From: Methanobacteriota archaeon
Lineage (GTDB): Archaea > Halobacteriota > Methanomicrobia > Methanomicrobiales > Methanoculleaceae
NCBI GenBank assembly: GCA_023457135.1
Contig: JAEWMO010000088.1
Location: 1 to 29,140 of the forward strand
Direction of reading: 5' to 3'
Length of the DNA stretch: 29,140 bases
Shown here: positions 23,869 to 29,140 of the stretch, piece after piece
Position numbering within the stretch: position 1 is the first letter of the stretch
How the letters are laid out: the number at the start of each line of letters is the position of its first letter
The notes under the pieces: model-generated
The model's input: the letters and a program-made list of their open reading frames with translations, nothing else
What the model was told of the DNA's origin: nothing
The model's database searches: none
Made by a program: the position numbers and the translations under genes

Positions 23869-24161
23869 AGATCAACACCCACCGATCTCTTGATTCTCTC
23901 TCTCATCGACAGGCCGCCCTCGTCTCCACCGATCGCGATCACGGTCGGTTTGACGGAGTTCTCAAGGGTGGTGCGAAGCCGCAAGGGGATCCGCTCCATG
24001 TCGCTGCCCTTCAGCACGAGGATGCCGACGTCTTTGTCTTCCAGCACCCGGTTGATGTGCTCGACCAGTCGCTCGTCGGTCTCGGCCGCGTAGGTCTTTC
24101 TGACCCCCGCGAGCCTGAAGCCGAGGATGAATTCACTGGTCCCGACAACTGCGATCTCCAT
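23859..24161 (-). CDS. atpF: A-type ATP synthase subunit F
   Basis: A 100-residue small rotor subunit with a Rossmann-like N-terminal domain (MEIAVVGTSEFILGFRLAGV) and C-terminal helix (RERIKRSVGVDLW). It binds subunit D in the central stalk. It is one base downstream of atpC and overlaps atpA. Confidence 0.94.
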   Translation of the reverse strand: MEIAVVGTSEFILGFRLAGVRKTYAAETDERLVEHINRVLEDKDVGILVLKGSDMERIPLRLRTTLENSVKPTVIAIGGDEGGLSMRERIKRSVGVDLWK

Positions 24162-24162
24162 T

Positions 24163-25221
24163 CTACATCACCAGGTAACCCTGTAACCGCTCACCGGGCA
24201 GGCCGGCTTCCTTGCCCCGGGCGAGGGCGCGAAGGTTCGCGACCTCGTACTTCTTCTCCTCCAGGTAGACGAGGACGGGGAGGATCGAGAACGGGTACCG
24301 CTTCGACATCCGCTCCATCTGGTCGAGCTGAACCCGGGTCAGAGCGACCTCGACCTCGTGGAGGGCACTCTTCCCCCGGATCTCCTCAAGCGCATTCAGG
24401 AGCGGGACCATCCTCACCTGACGCTTCAGGGCGTCGATGAACTCGTCCCGGTCCTCAAGCCCGGAGAGCCGCTGCAGTTCCTCCACCTTGAACGAGCCGC
24501 CCGGGATCATCAGTTCCCTGACGTCCTCATGGACGTGGCTCGCCCGCAGGCGGAAGAGGTTCTGGATGTTCCGGATATCGATCTCGAGCTCGATGTACTT
24601 CTCAAAGACGTCTCCGCCCTTGAGGCCGCTTGTAGCGTCGGCGATCAGCCGCGCGTAGTAGCCTTTGTAGAGCTCGTTCTCGAGATGAGCAAACGACCCG
24701 GTCTCCACCGCGCGAGGGAGTTCTTTCTCAAGTGTCGGATAGAACCGCTCGCCCTTGAGGGCCTCGACGACCCGTTCCGGGGATTCTTCCGCGACCAGGC
24801 GGTCGAGAATGACCCTATCAAGCCTGCCGGCCGGGACCAGGACCTCCTTGATCTTGCCCGGCCGCATCCCCTGCATCTTGCCGCGCAGGACGGTGACGAC
24901 GTTCTGGATATCCCAGCGACGAAGGTAACTCGCCGTGAAGTACTTCAGGTCCCCCGGCACAAGTTCCAGAATGCTCTGGTACTCCTTGGCGAGGTTCCAG
25001 CTTAAGGCCACCTCGACAAGGTCGATACCGGAGAAGGAGGTGCCGAGTTCATCGATCTCGGACCGGTAATTGGTCTCGCCGATGAACCGGGTGATCTCAG
25101 GCAGGCTCATATTCAGCATCCGGAGATAGTCCTCGCGCGGTATCAGCTGTGATCTACGCACCCGCATGCGGGTGCAGGCGTAGATATACAGGGCCGATCC
25201 GCTACTACTTACCCCTGCCAT
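24163..25221 (-). CDS. atpC: A-type ATP synthase subunit C
   Basis: A 352-residue helical funnel protein that links the central stalk to the membrane ring of subunit K. The N-terminal ALYIYACTRMRVRRSQLIPREDY and the repeat-like RFIGETNYRSEIDEL match the family. GAGGAGGG seven bases upstream supports the ATG. It lies between atpE (13 bases away) and atpF. Confidence 0.94.
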   Translation of the reverse strand: MAGVSSSGSALYIYACTRMRVRRSQLIPREDYLRMLNMSLPEITRFIGETNYRSEIDELGTSFSGIDLVEVALSWNLAKEYQSILELVPGDLKYFTASYLRRWDIQNVVTVLRGKMQGMRPGKIKEVLVPAGRLDRVILDRLVAEESPERVVEALKGERFYPTLEKELPRAVETGSFAHLENELYKGYYARLIADATSGLKGGDVFEKYIELEIDIRNIQNLFRLRASHVHEDVRELMIPGGSFKVEELQRLSGLEDRDEFIDALKRQVRMVPLLNALEEIRGKSALHEVEVALTRVQLDQMERMSKRYPFSILPVLVYLEEKKYEVANLRALARGKEAGLPGERLQGYLVM

Positions 25222-25234
25222 GTATGAACCCTCC

Positions 25235-25813
25235 TCATTTGAACAGAATCTCTGACGCGTCCTTCAGGCCGGCTTCCCAGATCTCGTCCAGGAACGTGCG
25301 GTAACTGTGATCGATCTGCAGATCGCCGTTGATGCTCTCGACGATGATGCCGCCGGGGATATCGACCGGCGCACCCACGGTGTAGCCCGAGAGCGTCTTC
25401 AGCCGGGCGACGATCCCTTCGACAACCGGCGTATCCCGCTCGTTCGCGTGGACGACACCTTTCTTGATCTCCTTTGCCGCTCTCTTCAACAGCTCTGTGA
25501 GCGCCTTCTCGTGGAACTCAGCAGGCAGATCACCGACAGCGGTGAGCGAGGCCGAATAGACCTGATCAAGGAGCATCTTCTGGGCGTTCAGGATCTGCCG
25601 CTTGACGACGAGGTTTGCTGCGGAGGCCTCCTGGTTGATGAGATGGGTGGCCGCCCGGTCTGCTTCCTCTTGTGCCGACGCCTTGATCCCGGCGGCGCGG
25701 GTCTGTGCGTCCTTCAGGATCTCCTCGACGTCGGTCCGGGTCTCTGCCCGGATCGCCTCGACCTCCTTTCGCCCTTTCTCCCGGATCTCGTTGACGACTG
25801 CTTCGAGTCCCAT
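25235..25813 (-). CDS. atpE: A-type ATP synthase subunit E
   Basis: A 192-residue peripheral-stalk subunit. The N-terminal ~100 residues form a long charged coiled coil (from GLEAVVNEIREKGRKEVEAI), which pairs with subunit H. The C-terminal globular domain (GGIIVESINGDLQIDHSYRT) binds the head. GGAG six bases before the ATG supports the start. Confidence 0.95.
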   Translation of the reverse strand: MGLEAVVNEIREKGRKEVEAIRAETRTDVEEILKDAQTRAAGIKASAQEEADRAATHLINQEASAANLVVKRQILNAQKMLLDQVYSASLTAVGDLPAEFHEKALTELLKRAAKEIKKGVVHANERDTPVVEGIVARLKTLSGYTVGAPVDIPGGIIVESINGDLQIDHSYRTFLDEIWEAGLKDASEILFK

Positions 25814-25824
25814 GGTTCACTCCA

Positions 25825-26073
25825 TCAGAACAGAAGCAGCAGTGCAACCACAAGACCGAAGATGACGATGGTTTCCGGAATGACCGTGAAGAGCAGTGCG
25901 AGACCGAACATATCCCTGTTCTCTGCGGTTGCACCGACGGCAGCCGCACCGATGCCCATCTCGGCAAGGCCGGTGCCGACACCGGTAAGACCGACTGCAA
26001 GGCCTGCGCCGACTGCTTTCATTCCCAACTGCGATGCCTGTACCATTTCAAGAGTTGTGCCAACATCTACCAT
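25825..26073 (-). CDS. atpK: A-type ATP synthase subunit K (membrane rotor proteolipid)
   Basis: An 82-residue protein with two transmembrane helices, the small 8-kDa two-helix form. Helix 1 is Gly/Ala rich (AVGAGLAVGLTGVGTGL), and helix 2 carries the ion-binding carboxylate Glu67 in FTVIPETIVIFG. No additional duplicated hairpins are present, unlike the multi-hairpin c subunits of some methanogens. GGAGG precedes the ATG. Whether Na+ or H+ is carried cannot be decided from the sequence alone; no Gln is seen within helix 1. Confidence 0.95.
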   Translation of the reverse strand: MVDVGTTLEMVQASQLGMKAVGAGLAVGLTGVGTGLAEMGIGAAAVGATAENRDMFGLALLFTVIPETIVIFGLVVALLLLF

Positions 26074-26077
26074 TTTC

Positions 26078-28021
26078 TTATTCCTCCGTAAACTTTGATT
26101 TCATACCGAATGGGTTGTACTTCTTGCCTCCACCTTTGTAGAACTTGGTGAAGAACTCAACATAGTGAAGACGAATCGAGTGCAGACCGCCGCCAAGGAG
26201 GCCGAGTGCTGTGTTCAGCGTGTGCCCCAACAGGAAGACGAGAATGCCGACGATGATGAGGATCACACCGACCGGGGTGATTGCCTCAAGCTGGGGCTCA
26301 ATCATCATGCCGATCGCGATGTAGTTGACCACCATCGCGATTGCGACGGACGAGAGGCCCACTGCCACAAGACGGGCGTACGACAATACGTGGCTGATGA
26401 TCGTCGGGATCTCGACGATCTCAAGCGCATTCTCCTGAGCAATACCGATAATTCCACCAACGAGGAGAACGACACCCAGCGGAAGGGCGATAGCGAGACC
26501 TGTCAGGTCGGGCATCATCGGGATGGCGTAGAACGACCATATGATGAGGATGATCCCCCACATGGCGCCGAGCCAGCCGGCGTTGGCGATGACCGCCTTT
26601 GTCGCGTGTTTCCCGTGGTAGAGTCTCCGTGCGTTGAGCATACCGAGGATGCGCCCGAGCGTGATGTGCAGAATACCGATCCAGATCGCGATGATCATGA
26701 GTTCGGCTACCTGCGGGCCGTGACCTCCCGCGTGGCCTCCTATGTTGAGGTGTCGGGAGAAGACAAACGGCTCCCACGGGAGCGAGAATCCCAGGAACTC
26801 ACTGTAGAGCAAGCCGAAGATGATACTTGAGATGCTTGCGACACCGAGCACCTTGAGGAGGTTTCTTGCACCGTCACCCTTCAGGAACCTCCGCAGGCCA
26901 AGGCTTAAGGCGAGCAGGATGGCTCCGTACCCCACGTCGCCGAGGATCATCCCGAAGAAGATGGGGAACACGATGGCGACCATCAGCGTCGGGTCGATCT
27001 CTGAGTAGCGGGGCCGCGCGTAGACGTCCATGAGCATCTGCGTCGGCGATGCGAACGACGGGTTCTCGTACTCCACCGGAACTGCAGCGTCGTCTTCGAC
27101 CTCCAGCTCCTCGATGTAGATCCGGCCGTTCGTCGCTCTCTCCAGTGCATCCTGGATCCTGTCGGCCCGGTCTTCAGGCACCCATCCTTCGGTGATGAAG
27201 GTCTCTTCCGTGGTAGCAAACCGCAACGGGGCTTCCGCCCGCTCTACGTCAGCCGTGAGTAGTTCATCGCATGCTACCAGGAAGTCGGTGTGCCTCTCCC
27301 GGATCCCCGCGATCTTTCCGTTGACCGCAGCAATCTCGTCTCCGAGCCGCCTGGCCTCTTCTGCATGGGCTTTCCGGCGCTCTTCCGGGGATCCCGTCTC
27401 ATCTGGAACGGGGATCGCCTGGAACCCGGCATCAAGAAGGGTCCGCTCGACCTGCTCGCGGTGCTCGTTTGGCACCACGACGACGATCATGTTGCCGTCC
27501 ACCTTGTCGGAAAAATATTTCTCGTTGGGGACGTCGATGGCGACATCATGCATGATGTGCCCGGTAAAGACAGTAAACCGCGTGTATCCGCGGTAGAGCT
27601 CCAGATCCATGGGAACCGCAGCAAACGGTTCGAGCTCTTTTACGCGCTGTTCGTGCTCCTTCTGCCGCGTCTCGAGGCGCGAGCGTGTCGCGACGAGGTC
27701 TTCGGCCTCCTTCTGGATGGCCGGAAGATCCGTCCGGATCATCGCCCTGACCTTCGATGCAGGGAGCTTTGCTCTGGTTTCTACGTTTTCCGGGTCGATC
27801 CCGCACGCATTCTCAATTGCTCTGACCTTGATGAGCGCCGAGGCTGCATCGCTTGCTTCCGGTAACGGGTGGCCGATCGAGAGCGCCTCAGGAGATGTGC
27901 TCTCCGGCACAAAGTCTTCGATGTGGTAGACATTGTGGCGGTAGAGTTCCTGGATGATGGTCTCGATCTCACCCTTCGGGGCCGCGATGAGCAGCCGGCG
28001 CATCCGTTCAGGCCTTAACAT
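26078..28021 (-). CDS. atpI: A-type ATP synthase subunit I (membrane stator, subunit a)
   Basis: A 647-residue protein with a soluble N-terminal half (residues ~1-310) and a membrane half with about seven or eight helices starting near residue 335. The essential stator arginine is Arg550 in HVLSYARLVAVGLSS, which faces Glu67 of subunit K. The frame is open 16 codons upstream, but ATG 28021 has AAGGAG seven bases upstream and overlaps atpH by 14 bases; a further ATG at 28003 is another candidate. It anchors the peripheral stalk and forms the ion half-channels. Confidence 0.95.
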   Translation of the reverse strand: MLRPERMRRLLIAAPKGEIETIIQELYRHNVYHIEDFVPESTSPEALSIGHPLPEASDAASALIKVRAIENACGIDPENVETRAKLPASKVRAMIRTDLPAIQKEAEDLVATRSRLETRQKEHEQRVKELEPFAAVPMDLELYRGYTRFTVFTGHIMHDVAIDVPNEKYFSDKVDGNMIVVVVPNEHREQVERTLLDAGFQAIPVPDETGSPEERRKAHAEEARRLGDEIAAVNGKIAGIRERHTDFLVACDELLTADVERAEAPLRFATTEETFITEGWVPEDRADRIQDALERATNGRIYIEELEVEDDAAVPVEYENPSFASPTQMLMDVYARPRYSEIDPTLMVAIVFPIFFGMILGDVGYGAILLALSLGLRRFLKGDGARNLLKVLGVASISSIIFGLLYSEFLGFSLPWEPFVFSRHLNIGGHAGGHGPQVAELMIIAIWIGILHITLGRILGMLNARRLYHGKHATKAVIANAGWLGAMWGIILIIWSFYAIPMMPDLTGLAIALPLGVVLLVGGIIGIAQENALEIVEIPTIISHVLSYARLVAVGLSSVAIAMVVNYIAIGMMIEPQLEAITPVGVILIIVGILVFLLGHTLNTALGLLGGGLHSIRLHYVEFFTKFYKGGGKKYNPFGMKSKFTEE

Positions 28022-28337
28022 GCACCTGCTCCTTAAACCGCGCGACGACAGCGTCCACGGCTCGTGCAAGGTTCTTGTTCCCCTGCTGTTTCAGGGTTTC
28101 TGCGCGCGCTTCACCCTCCCTGACGATCTCGTCATACCTGCGCCGGGCCTCGGCCCGTGCATCGGCAAGGCGCTGATTCCTGTACTCCCCGGCATCGTTG
28201 TGTGCCTTCAGGACCAGGCTTTCAGCCTCCTGCTCGGCGTCCGAGAGGCTCTTCTTCCTCTCGGCCTGCGCATCACGGATCATCGCCTGATACTCTTCTT
28301 CAGTTTCCCTGATGCTCTTCAGGACATCGGTCTTCAT
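28008..28337 (-). CDS. atpH: A-type ATP synthase subunit H
   Basis: A 109-residue, almost entirely helical, charged protein, the partner of subunit E in the peripheral stalk (right-handed coiled coil: KSIRETEEEYQAMIRDAQ and similar heptad/hendecad repeats). It is the first gene of the operon. The ATG at 28337 is preceded by GGAGG five bases upstream, better than the TTG one codon earlier. Confidence 0.92.
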   Translation of the reverse strand: MKTDVLKSIRETEEEYQAMIRDAQAERKKSLSDAEQEAESLVLKAHNDAGEYRNQRLADARAEARRRYDEIVREGEARAETLKQQGNKNLARAVDAVVARFKEQVHVKA

Positions 28338-28380
28338 CAAACCCTCCTTCTCACGGCGTATGAATATTTGATGAAATTGA

Positions 28381-28394
28381 GCATATATTTATTG
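28381..28394 (-). promoter_or_regulatory. Promoter of the ATP synthase operon
   Basis: The minus strand reads CAATAAATATATGC, a clear TATA box predicting a start near 28361 and a leader of about 24 bases before atpH. It overlaps the last codons of the upstream unknown gene. Confidence 0.65.
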
Positions 28395-28922
28395 TTGTTT
28401 GTCCGCTGAGGTTTTCTCCGCATCCAGATGTCTGACCGTCACCTCGCGGGGCAGGTGTTTGACGAAAACGCCCCCGGGAACCCCGGCAAGCGAGAGCCCG
28501 ACGAGCTCCCCCGACGAGCAGAGGAGATGCTGCTCGGGGTGGGTCCCCCGGCGGATATCACAGGAGAGGAGGATCTCCGGGGCGACCGAGACGATCATCG
28601 AGAGCCGCTTTGAGCCGGGATGATCCTTTGGAAGGACAACGAGCGGGATATGGTATCGCCGGACCAGCTCAAGCATCATCCGCGCCTGCTCGACCGGACC
28701 ACCTTCCGGCATCGAGACGGCGACCAGATCGTCGGGGTCGACCGCGAGGCAGAACTCGTCCTCGGGGGTCTCGATGCAGAGAGGGAACCGTGAGCCGGCT
28801 TTCCCTACGAGCAGAAAAGAGCGTTCTCCCTGAATGAGGAGGAGTTCTCCGCCGAGGGGGACCGTCACCCCCGATCCGGCAGATGAACCCCCGGAGGCAC
28901 CGCATTCAGACTTCTTCGACAT
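28389..28922 (-). CDS. Conserved-looking hypothetical protein upstream of the ATP synthase operon
   Basis: A 177-residue soluble alpha/beta protein that I do not recognise. A Gly/Ser-rich N-terminal ~18 residues precede beta-strand segments (GELLLIQGERSFLL), an acidic EDEFCLAVDPDDLVAVSMPEGG, a helix (QARMMLELVRRYHIPLVVLP) and the motif PKDHPGSKRL, then CDIRRGTHPEQHLLC. No transmembrane helix or known catalytic motif is visible. The chosen ATG overlaps the end of the zinc-ribbon gene by 17 bases; the frame is open further upstream and downstream GTG starts are possible, so the exact start is uncertain. It shares a transcript with the zinc-ribbon gene. Confidence 0.65.
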   Translation of the reverse strand: MSKKSECGASGGSSAGSGVTVPLGGELLLIQGERSFLLVGKAGSRFPLCIETPEDEFCLAVDPDDLVAVSMPEGGPVEQARMMLELVRRYHIPLVVLPKDHPGSKRLSMIVSVAPEILLSCDIRRGTHPEQHLLCSSGELVGLSLAGVPGGVFVKHLPREVTVRHLDAEKTSADKQQ

Positions 28923-29061
28923 CTTCAGACTGGCAGCTCGGGCACATGGGCCGCTTTCCGACGCCCTTGAATCTCTCACCGCACTCTTTGCAGCGGTAGT
29001 TCTTGCCTTTCACCCGATCATCATCGAACTCGATATCGACAGGTCCACCGACTGTACACAT
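28906..29061 (-). CDS. Small zinc-ribbon protein (51 aa)
   Basis: A short frame starting MCTVGGPVDIEFDDD and ending EDVEEV. Two Cys pairs, CKECG (residues ~25-29) and CPSC (~40-43), form a rubredoxin/zinc-ribbon knuckle set, with basic residues between them (GVGKRP). The ATG has an ideal GGTGAT ribosome binding site five bases upstream and a TATA box at the right distance, so this is a real gene despite its size. Such small archaeal zinc-ribbon proteins are often nucleic-acid- or protein-binding adaptors; no specific function can be assigned. Its end overlaps the next gene. Confidence 0.85.
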   Translation of the reverse strand: MCTVGGPVDIEFDDDRVKGKNYRCKECGERFKGVGKRPMCPSCQSEDVEEV

Positions 29062-29095
29062 CTGGCATCACCGGAAGAGAGATGGGAGAGGAAAG

Positions 29096-29107
29096 AATAT
29101 AAAACCT
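29096..29107 (-). promoter_or_regulatory. TATA box for the zinc-ribbon operon
   Basis: The minus strand reads GGTTTTATATTC, centred about 40 bases before the zinc-ribbon ATG and predicting a leader of about 14 bases that includes the GGTGAT site. Confidence 0.6.
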
Positions 29108-29140
29108 TATCGCCGTAATTCTCCGGAATTATAGGGCCGG

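Noticed and set aside
1..29140. CRISPR array, insertion sequence or prophage
   Set aside because: No regularly spaced repeats, transposase, integrase or phage structural genes were seen; the only mobile-type element is the intein.

Overview
The window reads as a GC-rich euryarchaeal methanogen chromosome, most likely order Methanomicrobiales (a Methanoculleus-like organism; this placement is inference). Evidence: RNA polymerase with beta split into B'' and B' and beta-prime split into A' and A'', RpoH, ribosomal protein L30e, a complete A-type ATP synthase operon in the order H-I-K-E-C-F-A-B-D, an archaeal-type phosphoglycerate kinase, tRNAs without encoded CCA, TATA boxes lying 25-30 bases before inferred transcription starts, and GGTGAT/GGAGG ribosome binding sites.

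Layout. 1-3946 (+): the 3' part of an anaerobic ribonucleotide reductase gene (nrdD-like), interrupted at the active-site double cysteine by a 465-residue intein, followed by a DUF1786-type ASKHA-like protein. 3986-5542 (-): a secreted or surface protein with a Ser/Thr/Pro/Glu-rich stalk. 5543-5901: a gene-free stretch that can fold into an elaborate RNA-like structure. 5902-14139 (-): the transcription operon rpoH-rpoB2-rpoB1-rpoA1-rpoA2-rpl30e-nusA, ending at a T-run terminator, with tRNA-Lys just upstream. 14486-17327: a PsiE-like membrane protein (+), a response regulator and Roadblock pair (-), and a MinD/ParA ATPase with a tiny membrane-anchored coiled-coil partner (+). 17391-18363 (+): tRNA-Pro and a DUF89 phosphatase-like protein. 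18364-18846: an AT-rich double promoter followed by a C-rich, G-poor stretch ending in a T-run, a candidate small RNA gene. 18847-28337 (-): the A1A0 ATP synthase operon with pgk attached at its 3' end. 28389-29061 (-): a small zinc-ribbon protein and an unknown protein just upstream of the ATP synthase promoter.

Most of the window is core machinery for transcription and energy conservation. The unusual items are the nrdD-like gene (intein with both endonuclease motifs degenerate, and no visible C-terminal zinc-ribbon/glycyl-radical module), two candidate structured or noncoding RNAs, the MinD/coiled-coil pair, the Roadblock/receiver pair with a palindrome near its promoter, and the unknown pair before the ATP synthase.
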